Source of the DNA: Nymphaea colorata
Taxonomy: Eukaryota > Streptophyta > Magnoliopsida > Nymphaeales > Nymphaeaceae
DNA: 64,000 nt
Assembly (NCBI RefSeq): GCF_008831285.2
Contig: NC_045144.1
Coordinates: 62,001-126,000, forward strand
Reading direction: 5' to 3'
The position numbers were made by a program, and so were the translations under genes. The notes below the pieces were generated by a model that was not told where the DNA came from, ran no database searches, and worked only from the letters and a program-made list of their open reading frames with translations. The stretch's first letter is position 1. Every line of letters begins with the position of its first letter. This document shows, piece after piece, positions 47,431 to 59,235 of this stretch.

Positions 47431-48563
47431 GTATGTACAGTTGTTTTGCTTCAGCATGATTACTCTTGTTTTCATCCCCAAGGAGAATAGAGATGAATGG
47501 GACCTGTTAAGTTTAGTACCTATGGGACTTATAGGCCATATGTAAAGGAATTGGCCCTCATATTGCAGATAGGCAGTCAGAGCTGCTTCAGAATTGTGAC
47601 CTTCCGACTCCATATCAGAGGAGAAGTCTGAAGAATTCCATGGGGTGAGAGAGGAACAAGCCTGCTGAACCAACAAAATCTTTTTAGTCAGATAATGATT
47701 GTTTTCTGTTACAGAGGTCGGTTGTGTTTCCATTCCCCTCTGTTTTTGCCTATTTATTTTCATTCAAATTATAGGGTCTATCATTTGTCTTCGCAAGAGA
47801 GTTGTGGAGTTATAGTGTTTCTTGTTTATTTTACTTTGCTGAGAGTACTTTGTGTTTAGAATGATTTTGTGTTGTTTTTTCACACTTTTCTCTCTCTTTC
47901 GGTTCTATTCAAAATTCTTCTGCTCCTGGAGGAACCTAGGCTTCTTGTTAACAATAATTTACCTGATGAAGTATTGTAAATAAATTATGATTTGCATTTG
48001 CTGTCTTTGCCAGTAAAATTTGGCACATTAAAATAAAAGCCAATATGAGTTTCTGGGTTTACATGTTTGTGGGAGAATCGAAATGAATCGGTATTCAGTT
48101 TGCACAATTGGATACATTTGGCCATTTTCCAAGATCAGACAAAACTGAGTGCACAATCCAATAGCACAGCACACACTAGTCATCTCAAGGATATAGCAAA
48201 GGCAAGGGCTGAAGGTTGGTAGTAGTGATTGGACCACATTAACTCTTACATAAGTAAACATTTGAAATTAGAGTCACACTTGAATTGGTTGCAAGGGCGG
48301 GTTTCATCTTGTTTTACATGTTATTTCTCATCCCATGCCATTTGAATGGAATGCTGAAGAATATAAAGAACCTGTTAACTTTTGGTGCCTTGCAGTGGAT
48401 TTTGCTTTTTTACTTTTAGCATTGGAGAAGTAAACACATTGGTGTTCCCATTTGAATTTGAAGTGACTTTTATCTTGAAAATCATTGGTTTTTAGGGCAT
48501 TTATTTTCTGTTTTCATGTTTAGCTTTCATTCCCAATGTTTTGAATTGAATGGTTAATTGCAG

Positions 48564-49011
48564 TCATAATGTATACAAGGAGGAGGAAAATTGAGGAAGA
48601 CAAGGGCGCTGATCCTTCTATGTTTGAGGAGATAGTTGCACGGGTTAAGAATTTAAGCTGTGTAGCTACTTTAAAGCATAAGTTGAAGTATTCTATTCAC
48701 CAACAGTAAACATTTCTCACCTTGCTGGCTTTTTCTGACCTTGAGAACACCAACCAGGAACTGAAAAGTGATATGAAGGATCTGTTCATCAACTCAGTTG
48801 TGTAAGGACTTCATGTTTGTTTTATATGCTTGATGAAAGTCTTTTTACAAAGGGGATTTAATGTTGCTTTAGTGTCTATGTTATCGGCAGCACTCTTACG
48901 CTAATTGATGTTTTCTTTTTCTCATTTTGGGCATTAAAGCCAAATTGACATCTATGGGAACCCGAAGGCAGTGGTGATCCATGTTCCTTACAAATTACGG
49001 AAGGCTTTTCT
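48564..49011 (+). pseudogene. Ribosomal protein eS7 (RPS7) gene fragment with introns
   Basis: eS7 is a component of the cytosolic small ribosomal subunit. A leader-intron acceptor (ttaattgCAG) lies 5 nt before the ATG at 48569, which begins MYTRRRKIEEDKGADPSMFEE. After a decayed first intron (48644 to about 48725, no good acceptor) comes SDLENTNQELKSDMKDLFIN. An intron at 48802-48939 with consensus GTAAGG and AAAG ends joins in phase to give QIDIYGNPKAVVIHVPYKL. The sequence ends at LRKAF next to another GTAAC donor. The remaining two thirds of the roughly 190-residue protein are absent. Introns are kept, so this is a truncated genomic duplicate, not a processed copy. gene_symbol is left empty because the gene is broken. 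Confidence 0.88.
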
Positions 49012-50015
49012 GTAACATGGATTACACAAGAGGAATCAAATGTACAAGTATTATGGACTATATGATGCTTCAAATGGTTCTATATGATGTCAATGACATG
49101 ATTTTTTTTTTTTGTTTAGGTCCTAGAACTGTATTTTCAAATGTTTTCTTTTATTATCCAACATCAAAGGGGGTGGAACACCCCGTATCTCTAGCCTAAC
49201 CAGTAACCAATCTCCACTGTGGATCAATCTTCTTCTTGTCTACCCTCCACTGCATTCTCATTCTCCTTTTTAACTTTTCTCATTCACCCTTCTCCCCCTT
49301 TGGCTAGTTTGTGCTTATCTTAATAGCAAAAATGAGCGTCCAAGGGTGGAGGTATTCTCAATCATCACCAACTGTCCAGCCATGTATTCAATAACTGGGT
49401 CCTTCATGATTTTTGACCAAGTTAGTATTCAATTTCTTCTTGTGTCTTGTTAGTTGAATGGATGTCTGAGGTATTGTAAATATCCAACATAGGTTAAAGT
49501 CATTGGTTTGATTAGTTTTCAGCAGGAGCATATTCAGTTAGATTTTTTTTAATTTTATTGAGTTGGGCAAATGTTGGTTTGATTTTATAGTAGTTCAATC
49601 TTCTCTTTTATATTCTGCTTTAGTGGTTTTCCAGCATAACGCTCGTTGTGTTTAGTTCTCACTTTCATTGTGTCATGGGTTGTTTAAGAGCTTTGTTGAT
49701 TTAGTTGTTGGGTTTTCATTTTTCAATGACTTTACCGGATTCTTTGATAAATGAAATCTTATCAAGTCTAGTCATGAATATGTGTGTACCTGTGCTATTT
49801 CAATGTCATTCTAGCTGCAGTTAATTTTTTTTTATGTATTAGAGTTCTTATTTCAGCCAAGGCCCCCCTTGGATTCTTAAAAGTTTCAATACTTGTGTAA
49901 CAATGGTTTATGCCCCCTCCATCCTTCCTCACCTCAAAAATAATTTCTGGCTCCTCCCATGTGCCTATTCATGCATTCAAGTTGATGTTGGGGCTGATAG
50001 TTCAAATCCAATAGT

Positions 50016-50620
50016 GAAATTCTAAAAAATATGTAACGTATATACATATATAATATGTTGTACTATATATTATTGTGTATATGTTATGTACTGTAATATG
50101 TAATGCATATGTATACTTATAATATTAACATATGTATATTAATATTATATTAATTTGTTAACATATATAATAGTATATTAAATTATGTATCCATATACAC
50201 ATTATATATCTATACAATATACATGCACATATAATATGTATAACATATATGTATACATATAACGTTATATGTATATATGTTATGTCTACATAGTATAACA
50301 TATACATATATATGGTAGAAATTCTGGAAAATATGTAACTTATATACATATATAATATGTTGTACTATATATTATTGTGTATATGTTATGTACTGTGTAA
50401 TATGTAATGCATATGTATACTCATAATATTAACATATGTATATTAATATTATATTAATTTGTTAACATATATAATATTATATTAAAATATATATCCTTAT
50501 ACACATTATATATCTATACAATATACATGCACAAATAATATGTATAACATATATGTATGCATATAACGTTATATGTATATATCTTATGTCTACATAGTAT
50601 AACATGTACATATATATGGT
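50016..50620. repeat. AT-rich tandem repeat, two units of about 300 bp, with palindromes
   Basis: 50016-50313 and 50314-50620 are near-identical units starting at 'gaaattctaaaaaatatg' / 'gaaattctggaaaatatg'. Each contains a perfect palindrome centred on AACGTT. In unit 1 it spans 24 bp (50252-50275). The repeat continues in degenerate form, with shorter units containing CACACACA, to about 50760. The copy at 58535-58949 has both units, the second cut by the copia insertion. Confidence 0.88.
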
Positions 50621-50971
50621 ATAATATATACACACACACATTATACGTATGTCTATATAGTATAACATATACACACACACATTATACTATGTCTATATAG
50701 TATAACATATACACACACACATGATACGTATGTATAGACTATACATACTTATATTTATGTTATATGTTATAGGTGTATAATGTTATATATAATGTGTGTG
50801 TGTGTATATATATATATATATAGATATATTTATTATTTAAATAGTACATACATGAATACATCTACACATTAAAACATAAATAGCATATGTACACATGCAT
50901 ATGTAAATTGTGTATATTATGCATAATGATATATGTATATATGTAATATAGTATATACATATATATGTAAC

Positions 50972-51021
<50 letters not shown>

Positions 51022-51260
51022 AACGTATATATGTATACATATTCTATATAGTAGACATATATATGGCACTTATATATGTACATATAATATGTATACGTAT
51101 AATATATTTTACATTACACATATATGTATATGTATACATATACGTACGAATAAGTAACAACTAACATGTACATACGTATACATATGTATTCATAAAATAT
51201 GTGTATACGTGTAGATAACATAATAAATAATACGTATATGCATATGTATATATAAAATTT
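50621..51260. repeat. AT-rich low-complexity tract with (TG)n array
   Basis: Degenerate 'tatagtataacatatacaca' repeats, then a TG/TA array at about 50790-50826 and a (TG)n array at 50980-51019. Open frames here on both strands are low-complexity artefacts. Confidence 0.85.
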
Positions 51261-53433
51261 CTAGTTATACATATACCAAGGTATCACAATAGGTCTCTCG
51301 GAAGAGCCAAACATGTAATTGTCAAAGCATGTTTGGCATCTAATTCTGTTCCCATTGCTTCATATCATTGACTGTTTTTCATTTGTTCTCATTAATATTT
51401 GATCAACGGAATTCTTTGTCAAAATTATATGTCATTTATGGGAGCATGTTTTTGTTCAATGGAAAGCCTTAGTTAGAGCATCAAATGTACTTGGGATCAG
51501 ATTCAACTTTGATAGATTGGTTATCAGATTTTGTTTAGGTTCAGGCATCTTTATTTAAATCACTGTCCGTTTGGATCTGAAAAGTGTATGTTTTTCTTAT
51601 CACTCCTTATCTGATCCAGCATGTTACCTGTCAACTTTTGTCACTGCCCGTAAGAGAATTGTCAACTTTTGTCACTGCCCGTAAGAGAATTGATGAAGTT
51701 CATTTTCTTACCTAGTCAATCCATTTGGTTTTGCAAGCACCCTTTTCTTTAGAAAGAGACGAGTTTCTACCTCCACTGAGATATTTCATTTGATGTCAAG
51801 ATCATTTCAAAAAAAAAGAACTTTTCCATCTTGCTTAAAAACATTTTAAGAGCATTTTTTCACACAATGATATGCCTTCATTTTATTTTTAGTACCTCCT
51901 AGAGTACTAGGAGAAAATTTCAAACTTTTGTCGTCAATCAATGGAAGAGGAAAACTCGAAAAATCTTGAGTATGAACAATGAGGAAAAAATCCTATGAAG
52001 CTGAGAAAGTCAAGAATAGGAGATGCTATTGACTCTGCTAATTAAGCATCTGCAAGGATTTAGCAAGAAAATACTCTAAGAGAGAAGCCATAATGCTACG
52101 TAAAATCTTGACAGGTAACAAAATGAGAGTTGAGAGATGGGCTCGGGGCTTGTGTAGTTGTTCCTCTAGGTCGGTAATCGAGAGTACCGGGTAGGCATAT
52201 AGGTGATTTATGTCTATGCCGTGAAGATTACGACTTATGAACTTTTGGATCGTTGAGCCCGTAAGGTGAAGCGGGTTGGATACATGACAAAACTACATAT
52301 AACCACCAAAGTGGGGGAGCTTCGTAGTAGCCTTTGGGGTGGTGAGGTATTCCCTCAAAGGTGAAGGTCGGCCTGAAAAATGAAATCAAAAGGCAAAAAG
52401 CCAAATGCAAAAGAAGGAATGAAATAAAGAAAAAAAAAAGAAAAAAAACAAAAGGTATCTGTCAAGGAATGAAAGGCATGATGGCTGAACTTGTAGAAAT
52501 TGGATGCGACAGTCTTTTGCAGATGTGTAATTTTGGAGTGAATTCTACTCCTCTTTTTGATTTCCTGAGATGTTGAGGACCATTCCTTTATGTTCATATT
52601 TTGGAAATTGAGAGAGATTCCTTCTAGAGATTCAACAACAATTATGTGAAATGGATCTTGATGCTTGCATAGTATTGTGAGTAAATGAAAGACATATTAT
52701 TTGCACAACACGAGCACTCAAGCTTATGAGTTGATGGATGATTTATGATCTATTTTAAACTAAAAGCTTGACATCTCTTGTTATATTTCTTGGTTTTCTG
52801 AGTGTAGGAGAAACTAACCCAATCCCTCTTTGGTCTTGTAATATATTGCCCCTTTCATTACCAAGCTACTAGTACATTAATTGAATACACAAAACCTCTC
52901 ATATACCCAAGTTGAGTGTCATGCCCCATCATCGCCTCTATCTTAAGAGAGACATGCCTTTCAGGATAGATGATTAAACCAGAACCGTCATTCCATCTTA
53001 ATTGTCTTAGTTGTTTGGTTTTCATTTCATTGCCTTCACTTGTGTTGTGGACCAACTATCCCTCAGCACCCCATTGGCCAAATAGACTTGAAAAAGTCAG
53101 CCCGTGACAACTTGATTCTTTTGATAAGTATGATCTGATCAAATTCATGGGTGTGTTGGTTGTGTCACATTATGATATAGTCTTTGAATTACATATCATA
53201 CATCGCTTAGGTTTGTAGGTTGATTGACGGAATATCTATGAGAACCACTTTGCATCTCACATCCAACTTGGTTATGATACAATCATGTGTTTGCTAACTT
53301 GGGAGCCTACATTTAAAAATATGCCAAGCTATTTTGTTCACATCCAACTCAGTTATGATAGAATCATGTGTTGCTAACATGGAAGCCTCCTTGCCAAGCT
53401 TTGTCTCTAGAGTGCTAGAAAAGTTTTGTTTTC
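51261..53433. other. Intergenic, no gene seen
   Basis: Includes a perfect 31-bp tandem duplication at 51630-51660 and 51661-51691. A GC-richer stretch at about 52090-52380 looks different from its surroundings but has no recognisable terminal structure. A purine-rich tract lies at about 52375-52460. No coding region is supported on either strand. Confidence 0.45.
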
Positions 53434-53802
53434 TCAGAGTGCAGTTGTTCCAGCAAGAGAAGAAATTCGTAAAGACAACCTCCTACCTTTTGGAGTCCCC
53501 AAAAGCTTCCGTTTCAGAATAAAATCTAATGAAAATTTGGTTCTATTGTATGAGATTGGACCTACTCGGACTGATGCTTGAACATATGACAACAAGGGGA
53601 AAAAAAATATTTCTATTGTACTAGTATCTATTGGCAGATGAGATGCCAAGGTGTAACGGGAATCAATGACAGCGATGAGGGAGACGACGACACTGAACGA
53701 GCAAAGGCCAGCCAAAGCACCGGGAGCCGCAGTAGCGGCGGTGGCAGACACAGGAGGAGGAGGAAGAGACATACATGAGTTAGACTCTTGAAGAGAATAC
53801 AC
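53434..53802 (-). CDS. Small hypothetical protein, head-to-head with the VAL-like pseudogene
   Basis: 122 codons from 53802, or about 111 from the second Met (SLPPPPVSATAATAAPG). Alanine/proline-rich start followed by a hydrophobic segment LAGLCSFSVVVSLIAVI that could span a membrane. The frame overlaps a locally GC-richer patch of the kind seen at plant 5' gene ends. It diverges from the VAL-like remnant, starting about 180 bp from it. No family is recognised. It may equally be non-coding. Confidence 0.22.
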   Translation of the reverse strand: MYSLQESNSCMSLPPPPVSATAATAAPGALAGLCSFSVVVSLIAVIDSRYTLASHLPIDTSTIEIFFFPLLSYVQASVRVGPISYNRTKFSLDFILKRKLLGTPKGRRLSLRISSLAGTTAL

Positions 53803-53983
53803 GAATTAGACTCTTGAAAACATCTGCTTCTCCCCTCTTTTCTCGCTTGCTGGAAGATTGACCAAGAAGTTTGCGGTTTTCCTTTTTCTAGTCTTGGTGT
53901 TGTTGCGTGTTTTAGTTCGCCCTACAAATACTCTTCGTGGGCTCAGAGTTTGTTCTGGTTATTGTTGTTTCCGGTTGGAGGAG

Positions 53984-55210
53984 ATGGCCGCGCCCTCCTC
54001 TTTCTCGAAGATCTGCTTCAACCCGAAGTGTGGCGCCTCGTCATCGGAGAGGTGGTGGAAAGGATGGAGATTAAGGTCTGGCAACCAAAATGTATTTGAA
54101 AAGGAAGCAGGTGGTAACTTCAAGACTCCCTGCACAGAACAAGATTGACATTGGGAATTCAGAAATTAATGTGCGGAGTCCTTTAGGTGCATTGGTTCAA
54201 GATAATAAAGGAGGCTTGCTGGATACCAAGCATGTGAAAGGAAGAAAGATCCATGAAACTGAAAGCAACATGATCATAAGTTCAAGAAATCTCTTGATGG
54301 TCAAAAACATGAATCGTCTGGTTCATGCCAAAATGTAACACAATGGTCTGCTTCTCTGAAGGACAATGAATCAAGGTATTCAAGCAAGCAAGCCTTCAGG
54401 ATCTCATGCACTTCTATGTTGCAACAGCAAAATCCTTCCAGCTTTCATACTGGACTGGACTTTTCTAAAGAGGCAAAAAATCAGGCCACCATGGCAAGGC
54501 ATCGCACCGAAGGACGGGCAAGAAATCAGTCTATCCTTTCTTGATATTGGCCAAGGATCAGAAGCAATCAGGAGCTTCAGAAAATATCAGGAGAGTATCC
54601 ACCTCTACGTAGTTTAAGAATTGTACCATAAAGCATATTTGCTTGGCGTGATTGATTCACTCCAAAATTTGCACTTGATTTGTTGATCTTATAGTGAATC
54701 CAAGTCCTCCATGTGATCCTTGACCTTCCTAAAGCTCAAATTCTATTATCACCCCTTTATTTGAGAAAACATTGAGTGCTAGTGATGCAGGTCGGATAGG
54801 GCGCCTGGTGCTGCCAAAAAAGTGCCAAAAAAGTGTGTAGAGGTATGTTACTGAAATTTTTATTGTTGTCTTTTCTGAAACTAAGACCATGTTAGACTTT
54901 TTCGTCCTCTTGTCTTGCCATATACTAGAGTGGCTAACTTGTTTAGAGCTGCTTTCTTCCTTGGACTTCCTTCAATTAAATTTGTTTTTTGGTACACTCA
55001 TACGCTTGATTCTTATGCAATTCTTAATCTTGAACAGACATACTTCCCGGCAATTTCTCATCCTGAAGGACTGCCTCTTAGGATTCGGGATGCAAATGGA
55101 AATGATTGGGTATTTCAATTTCTATTTTTGCCAAATAATAACAGTAGGATGTATGTGTTGGAAGGTGTAACATCATCATTCAGTCAACGCAACTGCAAGC
55201 TGGTGACATA
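53984..55210 (+). pseudogene. VAL/HSI2-like B3-domain transcription factor pseudogene
   Basis: VAL proteins are plant nuclear repressors of seed genes that bind DNA through a B3 domain. The start at 53984 gives KICFNPKCGASSSERWWKGW and LRSG, the N-terminal zinc-binding signature of the family. 54520-54610 encodes YWPRIRSNQELQKISGEYP, preceded by a TGA where the family has arginine (CGA to TGA). An exon from 54735 encodes [19 protein letters not shown] and IGRLVLPKK, ending at a GTATG donor (54843). The next exon starts at 55038 after an AACAG acceptor and encodes [21 protein letters not shown] and [13 protein letters not shown]. An 11-bp tandem duplication (54812-54822 repeated at 54823-54833) shifts the frame in the B3 domain. 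A further shift precedes LQAGD. PHD-like, CW and EAR parts are not seen. Confidence 0.9.
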
Positions 55211-56484
55211 GATAATGTGTGCAGCCTGGACATTTCTTCTTGCTTGTGCATGCAATGCTTGGCATGCAAATAACTAAGAAGCCTCTCAATCATCCTTGTG
55301 CGCCTCATTAAATTTACACTTTCTGAAGTTGAGTTACCTTTTTTTGCATATAGATCAGCAAATGATTGTGATTTCTGTTCTAGTCTTCCAAACTTCACGA
55401 ATTGACAAAGCTTTCTACCAGACATAGCACTATTGTTTTTGAGTATTATCCCATTTAATATAAGGCAACTGGTGTTATGTTATTAGAGGTCATAATATAG
55501 TATTATGATCAGAATAGGTTTATAGCCCTCTAACCATGTTATTACTTTTTAATATATGTTTACCCTTGGTGAAGTATGGTACCTTCATCATATTACCGCA
55601 AGACTTGTTATATGCTATAACCAGTATAGTATAATGTATAAGTTACTATTCATATTACTATATAAAGATGTATACAAATGGTCATAAGGACCCTAATATA
55701 TATAACCAATAGGATGATAAGCCATGTTATTTGGTCGTAACTGTATAGGGGTTATGGCCATATATATACTTTTATATGGTGGTCTGTATAAGTAAATGTA
55801 CGCTATTTAGTACATGGTTATATAATATGTTTGTGCATGTACCATATCTATAACATCATATACCTATGTTGCCAATCCCGTAAGTATGTACCCTATTGGC
55901 CCAGTATTACCATATTAGATAACTATATACATGGTTACTATTGTGTATAGGGACCAATATAATAGTGTAATATATATACATAGTCATAAACATGGTAAAT
56001 AGTGCTTGTGTAGGGGTCTAACCCAATATACTGGGAACATCTAGTCCCAATATCTTACATCTTATATTGTATAGTCTGTCATAAAGTATAACTAATCTGT
56101 TCACTATGTTATGTATATATAACTATTATAGTTGTACATATGTGTATTACATAAATATTATAAATAATTGTATATAATGTATATGAACTGTGACGTTTTT
56201 GAAAAGTTCTATCCTTTGAAGTTGCATGAATTTTGTTCTTGGCTTCATCTAATATTTGTCTTGGATTGCAATACATGGTTTTGCAAAATGAGGTGGAGTT
56301 ATTCTTCATCGCCACCAACTACCCACCCATGCCTTTGCTTCGACCGTTGGGTCCTTTATGGTTTCGGACCAGGTTAGTATTCAGTTTCTTCGTTTCATGT
56401 TAGTTGAGTGTTATGGATATTTATCATATTTTGACTAATATGTGCTTTGTTTATCCATAAATGAGGGCAGTATTCAGCATTGGG
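55211..56484. other. AT-rich intergenic; short duplicated exon-like segment
   Basis: 55430-56190 is unusually AT-rich and irregular ('atatagtattatgatc'-type sequence) with no frame. 56280-56375 resembles 49335-49430 and ends in a good donor (accag/gttagt), so it could be an exon, but no protein is recognised. Otherwise nothing is supported. Confidence 0.4.
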
Positions 56485-56659
56485 GAAACTGTGGCTTATG
56501 GGACCACTGTTCAAAAGTGCATATGTAGTGTTTTTATTTTCAGAGCTAACATGTCAATTCATACAGTTAAAAGCATGCCTTCTTTTTGTGCTCGTAGCTA
56601 AATCTCAGTTATGAGATCTAATTGCAGGACTTGCCTTTGGTTGCTCAATTTTATTGCAG

Positions 56660-56810
56660 GTGGGACATGTGCATTGTACTCACAGATATGCAAACATGTA
56701 AAGCTCTGTCTTCTTCCAAACCAATTGTCATATGATGCTTGTATCAAGTTCAACTGAAGGTGGCACCTCCACAGCTTGGGTTGTCAATAACGATTAAAGA
56801 AAGGAAGTAT
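56660..56810 (+). pseudogene. KUP/HAK potassium transporter exon fragment (copy 2)
   Basis: Same 151-nt exon as 46118-46268 with identical splice borders. Reads GGTCALYSQICKHVKLCLLPN, with a few substitutions, and shares the same single-base loss and TGA. The damage therefore predates the segmental duplication. Confidence 0.8.
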
Positions 56811-57264
56811 GTAAGCTTCCTTGTCACTGAAAAAGGATGTTCTCCTGTTTCTTCTTGTTGGTAACATTAGTGTCCACTGTCTTTTGATGTCATTCATTGT
56901 TGAATTTCTCCCAACTAGTTTTCATATAGGTTTTTAATGTCATTATGTTACTATGTTTTAATTTCACTTTGTTTTTGACTTTTTTTTTATGGAACAAGCG
57001 ATTGCTTTAGAGATTACCACAATTATGATGTGCCTATAAATTATTTTTTACACCAAAATATTTCACACATTTGATGTAGAAGGTTTGCAGTCATATGGGT
57101 TCAAGCTGGACTTTAGGCAAGTTCTTGTATGAAAACCTGTATTATAACATTCTTTTTTTCCTTGTACACGTGAAAATCTAATTATGAAGGAAAAGGAAGA
57201 AATTGAAGAAACATGACAAAGTGACTTAAAGTAGAAGAGACCATATGGAATGCACTAATGATAT

Positions 57265-57576
57265 GTGCCTCATAGAGGGAGTTACTTATGCAAGTTTTTT
57301 GTCCATGCAGTTGATTGCCATTTCTCTTTTCTTAGCTGCAAAGTCTTTGCAGAAGGGACTCATCTCCTTGTGCAGTTATTGCATCCAGAAACACCATGGA
57401 GGACGCTCTGCAATCCACCTTTGGCACTAATGCTTTTCAAAGTTGCGATTGAAATGCAAAATTGCAATATGGCTTTGCACAAAGTATTCCCAAAGCGGGC
57501 TTTTCTTGTCCTGAATTCTGGTAGCATTTGCATGAGCTTCTTGGCTGTGCTTGGCTGTGATGCGCAGTTACTGTGA
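57265..57576 (+). other. Second copy of the unidentified 103-codon frame
   Basis: Counterpart of 46723-47034. Frame kept, two amino-acid differences. No domain is recognised and coding status is unproven. Confidence 0.2.
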
Positions 57577-58949
57577 GAGTCTCCCAGTCCCTCCTTTGTG
57601 CTTCCATGTTATGGTGAGAACGGACCTGAGCTATTTTGGTATATGGGCGAAGATCTCATCTTTTCACATTTGACCAAGTTTTTTTAACCTGCAGTTTTTC
57701 ATTTCATATCTGTTTTTCTTGTAAGATCATGCTTTAGGCATGCGTGAATTTTTTTTCTTCATATACATAGGACAGCATGGTGATGGAGAACATTCACATA
57801 ACATATGTTTTGTGTTGTTTTTTCACACTTTTATCTATCTTTCGGTTCTATTCAAAATTCTTCTGCTCCGGGAGGAACCTAGGCTTCTTGTTAACAATAA
57901 GTTGCCTGATGAAGTATTGTAAATAAATTATGATTTTCATTTGCTGTCTGTGCCAGTGAAATTTGGCACATTAAAATAAAAGCCAATATGAGTTTCTGGG
58001 TTTACATGTTTGTGGGAGAATCGAAATGAATCGGTATTCTGTTTGCACAATTTGATACATTTGGCCATTTGCCAAGATCAGACAAAAATGAGTGCACAAT
58101 CCAATAGCACAGCACACACTAGTCATCTCAAGGATATAGCAAAGGCAAGGGCTGAAGGTTGGTAGTAGTGATTGGACCACATTAACTCTTACATAAGTAA
58201 ACATTTGAAATTAGAGTCACACTTGAATTGGTTGCAAGGGCGGGTTTCATCTTGTTTTACATGTTATTTCTCATCCCTTGCCATTTGAATGGAATGCTGA
58301 AGAATATAATGAACCTGTTAACTTTTGGTGCCTTGCAGTGGATTTTGCTTTTTTACTTTTAGCATTGGAGAAGTAAACACATTGGTGTTCCCATTTGAAT
58401 TTGAAGTGACTTTTATCTTGAAAATCATTGGTTTTTAGGGCATTTATTTTCTGTTTTCATGTTTCTGGCTCCTCCCATGTGCCTATTCATGCATTCAAGT
58501 TGATGTTGGGGCTGATAGTTCAAATCCAATAGTGAAATTCTAAAAAATATGTAACGTATATACATATATAATATGTTGTACTATATACTGTATATTAATT
58601 TGTTAACATATATAATATTATATTTAAATATGTATCCATATACACATTATATATCTATACAATATACATGCACATATAATATGTATAACATATATGTATA
58701 CATATAACGTTATATGTATATATCTTATGTCTACATAGTATAACATATACATATATATGGTAGAAATTCTGGAAAATATGTAACTTATATACATATATAA
58801 TATGTTGTACTATATATTATTGTGTATATGTTATGTACTGTAATATGTAATGCATATGTATACTCATAATATTAACATATGTATATGAATATTATATTAA
58901 TTTGTTAACATATATAATATTATATTAAAATATATATCCTTATACACAT

Positions 58950-59235
58950 TGTAGAAACATGCAGTAGAAAGGGGAGAAGAAAAGCCAACACAGGATATAC
59001 GTGGAACACCTTGGAACGAGGTGAAAAACCACGGAGAAGCTCTAACCTAGGGGCAAAACCGCAACCCTAGGAGAGAAAAAACTCTATTCACTTAATCAAC
59101 AATTACAATAAGTGATATAATTAAAAGAGAGAGGAAGAGGGACCCACCTAGGGAACTGAGCCCATCCTCGGTTCCCATGCCCATGGGTACCGGATCCATA
59201 TCCGGACCCAGTTCCCTATACATTGTATTCTAACA
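58950..59235 (-). repeat. 3' LTR of the copia element
   Basis: 286 bp from TGTAGAAAC to TATTCTAACA on the plus strand (TG..CA). Its first 143 bp match 63858-64000. Confidence 0.93.

Larger units (their letters stand above)
45945..50510. repeat. Segmental duplication, copy 1
   Basis: Matches 56485-58949 in direct orientation from 'aaactgtggcttatgggacc' onward at very high identity. Two internal segments (47279-47867 and 48522-49946) and part of the AT-rich repeat are absent from the other copy. It carries a KUP exon, an unidentified exon and the eS7 fragment. Confidence 0.92.
56485..58949. repeat. Segmental duplication, copy 2
   Basis: Direct duplicate of 45945-50510 with two large internal deletions (junctions at about 57808 and 58463, each at a shared TTT) and a smaller one in the AT-rich repeat near 58590. 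Truncated on the right by the copia insertion at 58950. Confidence 0.92.

Noticed and set aside
48522-49946. The eS7 fragment block as a processed (reverse-transcribed) insertion into copy 1
   Set aside because: It keeps introns, has no poly(A) tail or target duplication, and the junction in copy 2 looks like a TTT-microhomology deletion.
50158-51157. Several 60-75 codon frames on both strands
   Set aside because: All are translations of AT-rich tandem repeats and the TG array.
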